Below, one piece after another: positions 8,300 to 16,345 of a stretch of 64,000 nucleotides of DNA. The position numbers and the translations under genes are program-made. Numbering within the stretch: position 1 is the first letter of the stretch; every line of letters begins with the position of its first letter. A model generated the notes under the pieces. That model saw only the letters and a list, made by a program, of their open reading frames with translations. It did no database searches and was not told where the DNA came from. The stretch is from Streptomyces solicavernae (lineage in GTDB: Bacteria > Actinomycetota > Actinomycetes > Streptomycetales > Streptomycetaceae), in assembly GCF_029968095.1 (NCBI RefSeq), contig NZ_JASCIR010000004.1, forward strand, positions 1 through 64,000, in the 5' to 3' direction.

Positions 8300-9310
8300 T
8301 CAGTCCCCCTCGCGCCGCTCTCTCGTGGCGAGCAGCCGCCGCAGCGAGTACAGCCTGGCCGGGTCGGCGTGACCCTCCTCCACCCACGCGCCGAGCGCGC
8401 AGTCCTGCTCGTCGTGGCTGCAGGCGCGCGGGCACTCCGTCGTGCCCGGCTCCAGATCGGGGAAGGCGTGGATGACGCGGGACGGGTCGACGTGGTGCAG
8501 GCCGAAGGAGCGCACGCCCGGAGTGTCGATCACCCAGCCCTCGGCGTCCGTCAGTGGCAGCGCCAGCGCGGACGTCGTCGTGTGCCGTCCGCGGCCCGTG
8601 ACGGCGTTGACATGTCCCGTCGTCCGCCGGCGGTCCTTCGGCACCAGGGCGTTGACCAGCGTCGTCTTGCCCACGCCCGAGTGGCCGACGAACGCCGTGA
8701 CGTGTCCGTCGAGCAATTCCCGCACCCGGTCCGCCGCTTCCCCGTCGGCCAGCTCCTCGCGGCTCGTCACCACGTACGGGAAATCCAGGGCGCCGTAGGC
8801 CTCCAGGAGTTCGTCGGCCGGGGCGAGGTCGGACTTGGTGAGGACGAGGAGGGGTTCGAGGCCCGCGTCGTACGCCGCGACCAGGCAGCGGTCGATGAGG
8901 CGGGGGCGCGGCTCGGGGTCGGCGAGGGCGGTGACGATCGCCAGCTGGTCGGCGTTGGCGACGACGACGCGTTCGTACGGGTCGTCGTCGTCCGCCGTGC
9001 GGCGCAGGACCGAGCTGCGCTTCTCGATGCGCACGATGCGGGCCAGGGTGTCCTTCTTGCCGGACAGGTCCCCGACGACCGCCACCCGGTCACCCACGAC
9101 CGCCGCCTTGCGGCCCAGCTCGCGGGCCTTCATCGCCATCACGACCCGGTCCTCGACGAGGCAGGTCAGCCGCCCCCGGTCCACGGTGAGGACCATGCCC
9201 TCGGCGGCATCCTCGTGCTTGGGCCTGATGTGGGTGCGGGGGCGGTTGCCCTTGCGGTTGGGGCGGACCCGGATGTCGTCCTCGTCGGGGTTCTTGCCGT
9301 AGCGGCGCAT
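8300..9310 (-). CDS. rsgA: Ribosome small-subunit GTPase RsgA
   Basis: This 336-aa GTPase matures the 30S subunit. The G motifs are circularly permuted as expected for YjeQ/RsgA: G4 LTKSDL (residues 157-162) precedes G1 GHSGVGKTT (209-217) and G3 DTPG. An N-terminal OB-fold region and a C-terminal zinc knuckle (CPRACSHDEQDC) are present. It follows aroA on the same strand after only 9 nt, so the two are probably cotranscribed. Confidence 0.93.
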   Translation of the reverse strand: MRRYGKNPDEDDIRVRPNRKGNRPRTHIRPKHEDAAEGMVLTVDRGRLTCLVEDRVVMAMKARELGRKAAVVGDRVAVVGDLSGKKDTLARIVRIEKRSSVLRRTADDDDPYERVVVANADQLAIVTALADPEPRPRLIDRCLVAAYDAGLEPLLVLTKSDLAPADELLEAYGALDFPYVVTSREELADGEAADRVRELLDGHVTAFVGHSGVGKTTLVNALVPKDRRRTTGHVNAVTGRGRHTTTSALALPLTDAEGWVIDTPGVRSFGLHHVDPSRVIHAFPDLEPGTTECPRACSHDEQDCALGAWVEEGHADPARLYSLRRLLATRERREGD

Positions 9311-9319
9311 CGCGGTGCC

Positions 9320-10666
9320 TTATCCCTGCCGGTTCCCGGGCTGGTTCCCGAGCTGGTTCCCGAGCATCGTGGTCCACATGTCGGGGAAGTCCGGCAGGGT
9401 CTTCGCCGTCGTCGCGACGTTCTCGATCTGCACGCCCTCGACCGCGAGCCCGATCACCGAGCCAGCCGTCGCCATGCGGTGATCGTCGTACGTGTGGAAC
9501 GTGCCGCCGTGCAGTGCGCGGGGGCGGATGTGCAGGCCGTCGGCGGTCTCCGTGACGTCACCGCCGAGGCCGTTGATCTCCTTGGTGAGCGCGGCCAGGC
9601 GGTCCGTCTCGTGCAGCCGCAGGTGGGCCACCCCGCGCAGCGTGGACGGGCCGTCGGCGAGCGCGGCGACGGCGGCGATCACCGGGGTGAGCTCGCCGAC
9701 CTCGCTCAGGTCCACGTCGATCCCGTGGATCTTGCCGGAGCCGGTGAACTCCAGGCCCTTCTCCGTCAGTTCGCAGCTGCCGCCCATCTCCGTGAAGATC
9801 TGGCGCAGCCGGTCGCCGGGCTGCGTGGTGCGCTCCGGCCAGTCGGGGATGGTGACCCGGCCGCCGGTGACCAGGGCCGCCGCCAGGAACGGCTGGGCGT
9901 TGGACAGGTCCGGCTCGATCGTCAGGTCACGCCCCGACAGCGGGCCCGGGGCGACCTTCCATACGTTCGGCTCGCCGCCCGACTCCGGCTCCTCCACCTG
10001 GGCGCCGACCTCGCGCAGCATGTCGACCGTCATCCGGATGTGCGCCATGGACGGCAGGCTGCTGCCGACGTGGCGCACCTCCACGCCCTCCTCGAAGCGC
10101 GGCGCCGACAGCAGCAGTGCGCTCACGAACTGAGAGGACGAGGACGCGTCGATCTCGACCCGGCCGCCCTTCAGGGCACCGGCGCCGTGCACCGTCAGCG
10201 GCAGGGAACCCCGGCCCTCGTCGTCGATCTCCGCGCCGAGTGCGCGCAGCGCGTCGATCACGCCGTGCAGCGGGCGCTCGTACGACCTCGGGTCGCCGTC
10301 GAAGCGCACCGGGCCGTCGGCCAGCACGGCGACCGGGGGGACGAAGCGCATGACCGTGCCCGCGTTGCCCACGTCGACCGTGGCAGGGGCGCGCAGCGCG
10401 GCGGGTGTGACGCGCCAGGCCTCGGCGCCGTCGGATCCGGTCTCCTCCTCGATGCCGACGCCGAGGGCGCGCAGGGCGGCGGCCATCAGGAGGGTGTCGC
10501 GGGAGCGCAGCGGGCGGCGCAGGACGCCCGGCTCGGTGGCGAGGGCAGCCAGGACGAGGGCGCGGTTGGTGACCGACTTGGAACCGGGCACGTGGACCGT
10601 CGCGTCGACGGCTCCGCTCGCGGTCGGGGCGGGCCAGAGGGCGGTGTGCGCGGCATTCTCGGTCAT
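9320..10666 (-). CDS. aroA: 3-phosphoshikimate 1-carboxyvinyltransferase (EPSP synthase)
   Basis: This 448-aa enzyme condenses shikimate-3-phosphate with PEP in the shikimate pathway. It shows the N-terminal motif [17 protein letters not shown], the GNAGTVMRF motif, and the late [13 protein letters not shown] segment. The ATG at 10666 is chosen because TAAAGT lies 6 nt upstream and no ribosome site is visible; a GTG two codons earlier is the alternative. The C-terminus ends in a short repeated LGNQ/PGNR tail encoded by CTGGTTCCCGAG repeats. Confidence 0.93.
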   Translation of the reverse strand: MTENAAHTALWPAPTASGAVDATVHVPGSKSVTNRALVLAALATEPGVLRRPLRSRDTLLMAAALRALGVGIEEETGSDGAEAWRVTPAALRAPATVDVGNAGTVMRFVPPVAVLADGPVRFDGDPRSYERPLHGVIDALRALGAEIDDEGRGSLPLTVHGAGALKGGRVEIDASSSSQFVSALLLSAPRFEEGVEVRHVGSSLPSMAHIRMTVDMLREVGAQVEEPESGGEPNVWKVAPGPLSGRDLTIEPDLSNAQPFLAAALVTGGRVTIPDWPERTTQPGDRLRQIFTEMGGSCELTEKGLEFTGSGKIHGIDVDLSEVGELTPVIAAVAALADGPSTLRGVAHLRLHETDRLAALTKEINGLGGDVTETADGLHIRPRALHGGTFHTYDDHRMATAGSVIGLAVEGVQIENVATTAKTLPDFPDMWTTMLGNQLGNQPGNRQG

Positions 10667-10672
10667 GCCCAC

Positions 10673-10678
10673 ACTTTA
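10673..10678 (-). promoter_or_regulatory. -10 element for probably leaderless aroA
   Basis: TAAAGT matches TAnnnT and is 6 nt from the aroA ATG. The absence of a Shine-Dalgarno sequence supports leaderless initiation. Confidence 0.45.
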
Positions 10679-10751
10679 ATCGCTGCGCCCGCGCCCGGAT
10701 TTTGCCTGTGGATAACTCTCGTACGCCGCCCGGGAAGTCGTATTACCCCTG

Positions 10752-10812
10752 GTCGGGACCGGTGGTCGGGGCTGGTGGCCGGGGCCGGTGGCCGGGGCCG
10801 GTGGCCGGGGCT
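10752..10812. repeat. 12-bp GC-rich tandem repeat
   Basis: About five copies of GGTGGCCGGGGC with small changes lie between aroA and the 3' end of the M50 gene. No gene is recognised from 10679 to 10816. Confidence 0.7.
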
Positions 10813-10816
10813 GGTC

Positions 10817-11539
10817 TCACAGATCGAGAAGCCACCGTCCGCCGCCGAGCAGCGAGCAGATCGAGACCGCGTGGAACAGGAACAGCCAGAGCCAGGCCGG
10901 GACATGCGTGAGCCGCGACAGCTGGTCGGCGTCGGAGTCCGGCGCCCCGCCGTGGCGTCGCTTGCCCTGCAGCTCGAAGGCCGGGCGCACCCCGCCGAGC
11001 AGCAGGAACCAGACCACCACATACGCGAACAGCGCCTGCACCTCGGGGGCGGCCAGCCAGGAGACCAGCACGAACGCGCCGCCGGTGACGATCACCGTGA
11101 GGGCGCCGTAGGCGTTGCGGATCATCACGAGCAGGGCGAGGAGCAGGGCCGTCGCCAGCCAGAGCAGCAGCGTGATGTGGTGCGCGGCGAGCAGCCAGGC
11201 GCCGCCGAGGCCGAGCAGCGGCGGGGCGGTGTAGCCCGCGGCCGCGGTCAGGATCATGCCGATGCCGGTGGGCTTGCCGCGGCTGACGGTCAGGCCCGAG
11301 GTGTCGCTGTGCAGCCGGATGCCGTCGAGCTTGCGGCCGGTGAGCAGCGCGATCAGGCCGTGCCCGCCCTCGTGCGCGATGGTGATGGCGTTGCGGCTGA
11401 GCCGCCACAGGCCGTGCGGGACGACCGCGGCGAGGGCGACCACCGCCGTGGCGATCACCAGCCACAGGTCCGGGTCCGGCTGAGTGCCGAAGACGCGGTC
11501 CCACAGGTCGGCCATGGCCGTGGCTGAGGTGGTGTGCAT
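10817..11539 (-). CDS. M50-family membrane metalloprotease homologue
   Basis: This 240-aa protein has about six hydrophobic segments and the zinc-protease motif HEGGH in AHEGGHGLIALLTG, the signature of site-2-protease/SpoIVFB-like M50B peptidases. The usual second-site metal-ligand Asp is less clear, and there is no PDZ domain. Substrate unknown. The ATG at 11539 is chosen because the upstream frame reaches into the divergent SRAP promoter; a later ATG at 11515 is possible. It sits near sigR/rsrA in the same order as in other Streptomyces. Confidence 0.75.
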   Translation of the reverse strand: MHTTSATAMADLWDRVFGTQPDPDLWLVIATAVVALAAVVPHGLWRLSRNAITIAHEGGHGLIALLTGRKLDGIRLHSDTSGLTVSRGKPTGIGMILTAAAGYTAPPLLGLGGAWLLAAHHITLLLWLATALLLALLVMIRNAYGALTVIVTGGAFVLVSWLAAPEVQALFAYVVVWFLLLGGVRPAFELQGKRRHGGAPDSDADQLSRLTHVPAWLWLFLFHAVSICSLLGGGRWLLDL

Positions 11540-11589
11540 ACGCGGAACAGGCTCCCGTCTCGGTACGACGATCTGGCAGTGTGGCACGT

Positions 11590-12405
11590 ATGTGCGGACG
11601 GTATGCATCCAGTCGTGGGCCCGAGGATCTCGCGGACGCCTTCGAGGTCGAGAAGTGGGAGCCGAAGGAGGCGCTCGCCGCGAACTACAACGTGGCCCCG
11701 ACCGATGAGGTGTACGCGGTCCTCGACCGCCCCCTCAAGGACGCGTCCGACCGCACTCCGGTTCGCCAGCTGCGCACTCTGAAGTGGGGCCTCGTCCCGT
11801 CCTGGGCCAAGTCGCCCGAGGGCGGCGCCCGGATGATCAACGCACGCGCGGAGACGGTGCACGAGAAGCCCGCGTACCGCCGGGCGTTCGCCGCCCGCCG
11901 CTGCATCCTGCCCGCCGACGGCTACTACGAGTGGGTGACCGGCTCCGTCGAGCGGAACCTGGAGGTCGAGGGCAAGAAGAAGCGCCCCCGTAAGCAGCCC
12001 TATTTCGTCACCCCGGCCGACGGCTCGGTCTTCGCGATGGCCGGGCTCTACGAGTTCTGGCGCGACCGCACGCTCCCGGACGACCACCCGCAGGGCTGGT
12101 GGGTGACGTGCTCGGTGATCACCACGGAGGCGGAGACCGGCCCCCTGGGCGTCGCCCCCGCAGACGGCCCGCAGTCGCTCTCCGACATCCACCCGCGGAT
12201 GCCGCTGATGCTGACCCCGGACCGCTGGGACGCCTGGCTCGACCCGAGGCACACCGACGTGGAGGACCTGCGTTCCCTGCTGGCCGCGCCGCCCGAGGGC
12301 CTGATGCGCGCGTATCCGGTGTCGACGGCGGTGAGCAACGTACGCAACGACGGGCCCGAGCTGCTGAAGGAGCTGGAGGGGCCGGAGGAGGGCACCCTCT
12401 TCTGA
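11590..12405 (+). CDS. SRAP (HMCES/YedK-type) DNA-protein crosslink protein
   Basis: This 271-aa protein starts Met-Cys-Gly-Arg-Tyr. After Met removal the N-terminal Cys is the SRAP catalytic residue, which forms a thiazolidine crosslink with abasic sites in single-stranded DNA. The ATG at 11590 is preferred over the GTG at 11581 because only it exposes Cys2. Other family residues are visible: NARAET, the Glu in DGYYEW, and the His in IHPRMPLML. Its role is abasic-site protection during replication. It is divergent from the M50 gene. Confidence 0.92.
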   Translation: MCGRYASSRGPEDLADAFEVEKWEPKEALAANYNVAPTDEVYAVLDRPLKDASDRTPVRQLRTLKWGLVPSWAKSPEGGARMINARAETVHEKPAYRRAFAARRCILPADGYYEWVTGSVERNLEVEGKKKRPRKQPYFVTPADGSVFAMAGLYEFWRDRTLPDDHPQGWWVTCSVITTEAETGPLGVAPADGPQSLSDIHPRMPLMLTPDRWDAWLDPRHTDVEDLRSLLAAPPEGLMRAYPVSTAVSNVRNDGPELLKELEGPEEGTLF

Positions 12406-12417
12406 GGTGCCGTTCCG

Positions 12418-12601
12418 GAAACCGGCACACGCGCGGAGCGGAAACCGGCACACGCGCGGAGCGGAAACCGGCACAGGCGCGGAGCGGAAACCGGCACACG
12501 CGCGGAGCGGAAACCGGCACACGCGCGGAGCGGAAACCGGCACACGCGCGGAGCGGAAACCGGCACACGCGCGGAGCGGAAGTCCCGCACGCGCGCGGGG
12601 C
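12418..12601. repeat. 23-bp perfect tandem repeat, seven copies plus one degenerate
   Basis: Seven units of GAAACCGGCACACGCGCGG plus AGCG start at 12418 and recur every 23 bp; one has a single change (CACAGG). A degenerate eighth unit precedes the hydrolase GTG. The units are contiguous with no spacers, so this is not a CRISPR array. Confidence 0.95.
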
Positions 12602-12615
12602 GGCAGGATGGGACC

Positions 12616-13257
12616 GTGACCAAGAACGAGACCCTTGTCGAAACCCCGGCGGGACCGGCCAGGATCACCTGGCTTCCCGCGAAGAAGGCGCAGCTCGTCC
12701 TCGCCGTCAGCCACGGCGCGGGCGGCGGCGTCCAGGCCCGCGACCTGCAGGCGCTCGCCGCCGAACTTCCCGGGCAGGGCGTGACCGTGGCCCTCGTCGA
12801 GCAGCCCTGGCGGGTGGCCGGGAAGAAGGTCGCGCCCGCCCCGAAGACCCTGGACACCGGCTGGCGCGCGCTCTGGCCGGTGCTGCAGGAACCCGGCCTG
12901 CCTGTGATCGCCGGCGGCCGCAGCGCGGGCGCGCGCGTGGCCTGTCGTACGGCGAAGGAGCTGGGCGCGCACGCCGCGCTCGCCCTGAGCTTCCCGCTGC
13001 ACCCGCCGGGCAGGCCGGAGAAGTCACGCGCCGACGAACTGCTCGGCAGCGGGGTGCCGACCCTCGTCGTGCAGGGCGGCAACGACCCCTTCGGCAGGCC
13101 CGCCGAGTTCCCGGCCGGGGGCTCGTACGAGCTGGTGGAGGTTCCGTACGGCGATCACGGGTTCGCGGTGCCGAAGCGGGCGGAGATCGGGCAGGAGGAG
13201 GCCGTCGCGGTGATCACGAGCGCGGTTTCCGCCTGGATCAAGGAACTTCGGGGGTAG
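12616..13257 (+). CDS. Small alpha/beta-hydrolase (KANSL3/Tex30-like)
   Basis: This 213-aa cytoplasmic protein has an alpha/beta-hydrolase layout with a probable catalytic triad: Ser in GGRSAGAR, Asp in QGGNDPFG and His in GDHGF. An early SHGAGGG loop could form the oxyanion hole. It resembles the dienelactone hydrolase/KANL3-Tex30 group; the substrate is unknown. The GTG at 12616 has no good ribosome site. A CAGGAT hexamer lies 6 nt upstream, so leaderless translation is possible. The 23-bp repeat array sits immediately upstream. Confidence 0.8.
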   Translation: MTKNETLVETPAGPARITWLPAKKAQLVLAVSHGAGGGVQARDLQALAAELPGQGVTVALVEQPWRVAGKKVAPAPKTLDTGWRALWPVLQEPGLPVIAGGRSAGARVACRTAKELGAHAALALSFPLHPPGRPEKSRADELLGSGVPTLVVQGGNDPFGRPAEFPAGGSYELVEVPYGDHGFAVPKRAEIGQEEAVAVITSAVSAWIKELRG

Positions 13258-13322
13258 CGGGCGGTTTCGTGCGCGGCTTCACACTCACGCGCGGCTTCCT
13301 TCGCGGTTTCACGCGCGGCGTC
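13258..13322. repeat. Short imperfect repeats before sigR promoter
   Basis: Units resembling GCGGTTTCACGCGCGGCTTC occur three to four times between the hydrolase stop and the sigR promoter. Confidence 0.6.
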
Positions 13323-13349
13323 GGGAATGCTGAAGCCCTGACTGCTGTT
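13323..13349 (+). promoter_or_regulatory. SigmaR-dependent autoregulated promoter of sigR
   Basis: GGGAAT (13323-13328) and GTT (13347-13349) are separated by 18 bp, matching the sigmaR consensus GGAAT-N18/19-GTT. It corresponds in place to the known S. coelicolor sigRp2 positive-feedback promoter and lies upstream of the alternative sigR start. Confidence 0.88.
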
Positions 13350-13395
13350 GTGGCGGACGTCAGCCGAGAACGCAGAGTGTGAGGGAGTCCGCCGC

Positions 13396-13560
13396 ATGGG
13401 TTCGATCGCCTGCCCGAGCCGCGCCAGCGCCGCCGACCTGGGAAGGTCCATGCTGGCTGCGGCCAAGACCGCCCCTATTCGGGCGGCGGGCGGACCGGAT
13501 CGTCGTCTATCCTCCGATTCGAGCGGGGTCGGCCTCGATCCCGTCACGTCGCTTGAGGAG
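13396..13560 (+). other. N-terminal extension for the sigmaR-prime isoform
   Basis: An in-frame ATG at 13396, with GGGAG upstream, lies exactly 55 codons before the GTG start of sigmaR and downstream of the autoregulated promoter. A 55-residue extended, unstable sigmaR-prime isoform made from such a start is known in S. coelicolor. Its presence here is inferred from the conserved spacing. Confidence 0.75.
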
Positions 13561-14232
13561 GTGGGTCAGGTCACTGGGACCGACGAGGGCCGTGCGCAGA
13601 AGGCGGCGGAGGAGAGCGCTGTCGAGCGCAACGCCCGCTTCGAGCGCGACGCGCTTGAGTTCCTCGACCAGATGTACTCGGCCGCGCTGCGGATGACGCG
13701 CAACCCTGCCGACGCCGAGGACCTGGTGCAGGAGACCTACGCGAAGGCGTACGCGTCCTTCCACCAGTTCCGCGAGGGCACCAACCTGAAGGCGTGGCTC
13801 TACCGCATCCTCACCAATACGTTCATCAACTCGTACCGCAAGAAGCAGCGCGAACCCCAGCGCAGCGCTGCCGAGGAGATCGAGGACTGGCAGCTGGCAC
13901 GCGCCGAGTCGCACATGTCGACCGGACTGCGCTCCGCCGAGTCGCAGGCCCTCGACCGGCTGCCCGACTCGGATGTGAAGGACGCCCTGCAAGCGATCCC
14001 CGAGGAGTTCCGCATCGCCGTCTATCTGGCCGATGTCGAGGGCTTTGCCTACAAGGAGATCGCGGACATCATGGGAACCCCCATCGGTACGGTGATGTCC
14101 CGGCTGCACCGCGGCAGGCGACAGCTGCGCGGCATGCTTGAGGACTACGCGAAGGACCGCGGCCTCGTCCCCGCGGGCGCCGCGACCGGCGCGACGGAGT
14201 CGTCGAACGGAACGAAAGGCTCAGGCTCATGA
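13561..14232 (+). CDS. sigR: ECF sigma factor SigR (thiol-oxidative stress)
   Basis: This 223-aa ECF sigma factor contains region 2 ([21 protein letters not shown]) and region 4 ([34 protein letters not shown]). In Streptomyces it directs the response to disulfide stress (thioredoxin, mycothiol and protein-quality genes). The GTG at 13561 is assigned as the housekeeping start by match to the known N-terminus ([13 protein letters not shown]); GAGGAG directly abuts it, so initiation may be weak. The frame is open to 13348 because of the sigmaR-prime extension. It overlaps rsrA as ATGA. Confidence 0.95.
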   Translation: MGQVTGTDEGRAQKAAEESAVERNARFERDALEFLDQMYSAALRMTRNPADAEDLVQETYAKAYASFHQFREGTNLKAWLYRILTNTFINSYRKKQREPQRSAAEEIEDWQLARAESHMSTGLRSAESQALDRLPDSDVKDALQAIPEEFRIAVYLADVEGFAYKEIADIMGTPIGTVMSRLHRGRRQLRGMLEDYAKDRGLVPAGAATGATESSNGTKGSGS

Positions 14233-14585
14233 GCTGCGGAGAGCCGCACGAGACGGACTGCTCTGAGGTCCTGGACCATCTCTATGAGTTCCTGGACCAC
14301 GAGATGCCCGACAGTGACTGCACCAAGTTCGAGACGCACTTCGAGGAGTGCTCGCCGTGCTTGGAGAAGTACGGCCTGGAGCAGGCCGTGAAGAAGCTGG
14401 TCAAGAGGTGCTGCGGGCACGACGACGTACCGACCGACCTGCGCGCCAAGGTGATGGGCCGGATCGACCTGATCCGCTCCGGCCAGGCCGTGCCCGAGCA
14501 CGACCTGACCGCCGCCCCGCCCGAGCCGGAGCAGTCGGCCGCGCAGCGTCGCTCCGCGCCGTCCCCCTCGCCCCAGGAGTCCTGA
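14229..14585 (+). CDS. rsrA: Redox-sensing zinc anti-sigma factor RsrA
   Basis: This 118-aa ZAS-family anti-sigma factor binds and silences SigR when reduced and zinc-loaded, and releases it when disulfides form. The key residues of the S. coelicolor protein are all conserved at the same positions: C3, C11, C31, H37, C41, C44, C61 and C62, including the HX3CX2C motif. Its start overlaps the sigR stop. The Pro/Ser-rich C-terminal tail past residue about 95 differs from the shorter model protein, and the stop codon lies inside the first unit of a tandem repeat. Confidence 0.95.
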   Translation: MSCGEPHETDCSEVLDHLYEFLDHEMPDSDCTKFETHFEECSPCLEKYGLEQAVKKLVKRCCGHDDVPTDLRAKVMGRIDLIRSGQAVPEHDLTAAPPEPEQSAAQRRSAPSPSPQES

Positions 14586-14691
14586 ACTCCGTTCCTGTCC
14601 CGCCCCCGGAGTCCTGAACTCCGTTCCTGTCCCGCCCCCGGAGTCCTGAACTCCGTTCCTGTCTCGCCTCAGGAGTCCTGAACTCCGTTTC
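14576..14691. repeat. 32-bp tandem repeat of small hairpins at rsrA 3' end
   Basis: Four copies with start-to-start distance of 32 bp (14576, 14608, 14640, 14672) each contain GGAGTCCTGAACTCC, a 5-bp hairpin with loop CCTGA. The first copy includes the rsrA stop codon. It may act as terminator or mRNA stabiliser, which is inferred. Confidence 0.85.
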
Positions 14692-14872
14692 CGTGACGGA
14701 GAGTTGAGGCTCTCCGGGGCGCATCGTGGGCGTCCGTGCGACACCGTCACCCGATGGTGCGAATCCGCGGTCGCATAAGCCGCGGAATCACTCGATCCTC
14801 TCTCCCCGCGAGCGCCGCCGTCCTATTCTCCGGAATCTGAACGGCTCGGCGGCGCAGGGGGAGGAGAGCGTG

Positions 14873-16345
14873 ATGCGGTCTGTTCCCCTCTGGGCCGGTG
14901 TCTACATCGGCCTCACCGCGACCGGCGCCGCCCTGTGCGCGGCCCCCGCCCTCGCCCCGTCCGCCGGCACCCCCTGGGGCGCGGTCGGCCTGCTCGCCGT
15001 GCTGTACGCGGGGTGCGAGCAGATCACCCGCTGCCGGTTCATCGGGCGCCGGGCGCCGCGCAGCATGGCCGGCTTCTTCCCCGTCCTGCTCGCCGGGGTG
15101 TTCCTCGTGCCGCCCGCCGCGGCCGCGCTCGTCGCCGTGCCCGGCGCGGCCCTCGCCCGGGTCGAGCTCGGGCCCGCGCCGCCCCGCCGGATCTGGCGCC
15201 CCGCGCGGTACGGCCTCGCCTGCTGGGCCGCGGCGAGCGTCCATGTCGCTTTGGGCGGGCGGGAGTTGCTGGCCGCCGGTACGCCCGCCGCACCCGACTT
15301 CCCGCTGGCGCTCGCGCCCGCCGCTGCCGCCGCGCTCGTCTTCGCCCTCGTCGTGGCGGCGCTCGACGGCGGCATCCTGGCGACCGCCGAGCGGGTCCCG
15401 CTGCGCGCCGCCTGGCGCGGCCTCTTCCCGCGCTCGCTCGCTCCCGTCCTCGTGCACGGCTTCGCCGGGCTGATGATGGCCGTGCTCTGGCGCAGCCCGT
15501 ACGGGGCGCTGGCCGCGCTGCTCGTGCTGCTGCCGATGTACATCTCCTGCTGGGTGTTCGCCCAGTACCACCGCGAGCGGTCCGCCCACCAGGCCACCAT
15601 CCGGGCACTGGTGCAGGCCGTCGACATCAAGGACGAGTACACGCGCGGGCACAGCGAGCGCGTCGGCGAGGCCTCCGTCCTCATCGCGCGGGAACTCGGC
15701 ATGGAGGACGAGCGGGTCGAGGTCCTCCGCTTCGCCGGGATCCTGCACGACGTCGGCAAACTCGGCGTTCCCACCCGGCTGTTGCGCAAGGACGGACCGC
15801 TCACCCCCGAGGAGCGCCGCGTCATCGAGCTGCACCCGGAGTACGGGCACGAGATGGTGCGCGGCATCGGCTTCCTCGGCGAGGCCCGTTCGGCGATCCT
15901 GCACCACCACGAACGGCTCGACGGCAGCGGCTACCCGTACGGATTGATGGGCAGGCAGATCCCGGAGTTCGCACGGGTGGTGGCCGTCGCCGACGCCTTC
16001 GACGCGATGACCTCGACCCGGTCCTACCGGCGCGGGCGGCCCGTCGCCGACGCGCTCACCGAGCTGAAGCGGTGCGCGGGACGGCAGTTCGATCCGCAGA
16101 TGGTACGGGCCCTCGTCCGCGCCCTCGACCGGCACGGCTGGCGCCCCGCCGTCACCTCCGACGAACCCGAGGCCCAGCAGGCGGCAGCCGCATCCGCAGC
16201 CCGAGCCGGCGGGGCCGCCGCACCCGTGGCAACCGCCGACCCCGCACCCGCCGCCGACCCCGCACCCGCCACCGACCCTGCCGCCGTACCCGTGCCCCAC
16301 CCGCGCTCCACCCGGACTCCGCTCGCCGGGGACCTCCCGAGATGA
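14873..16345 (+). CDS. Membrane-anchored HD-GYP domain protein
   Basis: This 490-aa protein has an N-terminal membrane region (residues about 1-230, five to seven hydrophobic segments) followed by a complete HD-GYP domain: the first His in HSERVGEAS, ILHDVGKLGVP, ELHPEYG, ILHHHERLDGSGYP and VADAFDAMTS. HD-GYP proteins usually hydrolyse cyclic di-GMP or related nucleotides; that activity is inferred. The C-terminus is a low-complexity Ala/Pro tail with TADPAP repeats. GGGGGAGGAG precedes the ATG at 14873; a GTG one codon earlier is an alternative. Its stop overlaps the next gene as ATGA. Confidence 0.85.
   Translation: MRSVPLWAGVYIGLTATGAALCAAPALAPSAGTPWGAVGLLAVLYAGCEQITRCRFIGRRAPRSMAGFFPVLLAGVFLVPPAAAALVAVPGAALARVELGPAPPRRIWRPARYGLACWAAASVHVALGGRELLAAGTPAAPDFPLALAPAAAAALVFALVVAALDGGILATAERVPLRAAWRGLFPRSLAPVLVHGFAGLMMAVLWRSPYGALAALLVLLPMYISCWVFAQYHRERSAHQATIRALVQAVDIKDEYTRGHSERVGEASVLIARELGMEDERVEVLRFAGILHDVGKLGVPTRLLRKDGPLTPEERRVIELHPEYGHEMVRGIGFLGEARSAILHHHERLDGSGYPYGLMGRQIPEFARVVAVADAFDAMTSTRSYRRGRPVADALTELKRCAGRQFDPQMVRALVRALDRHGWRPAVTSDEPEAQQAAAASAARAGGAAAPVATADPAPAADPAPATDPAAVPVPHPRSTRTPLAGDLPR

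Noticed and set aside
7802..11527. A 1241-codon plus-strand open frame
   Set aside because: It is antisense to SMR, rsgA, aroA and M50 genes that have clear motifs; it has no recognisable domains and arises from high-GC third-position bias.
12418..12601. CRISPR-like array
   Set aside because: The units are contiguous 23-bp repeats without spacers, and no cas genes are present.
14935..16341. Plus-strand frame upstream of the second HD gene suggesting a 933-aa fusion
   Set aside because: The first part is a shifted reading of the HD-GYP gene; the real start is the ATG at 16342 overlapping its stop.
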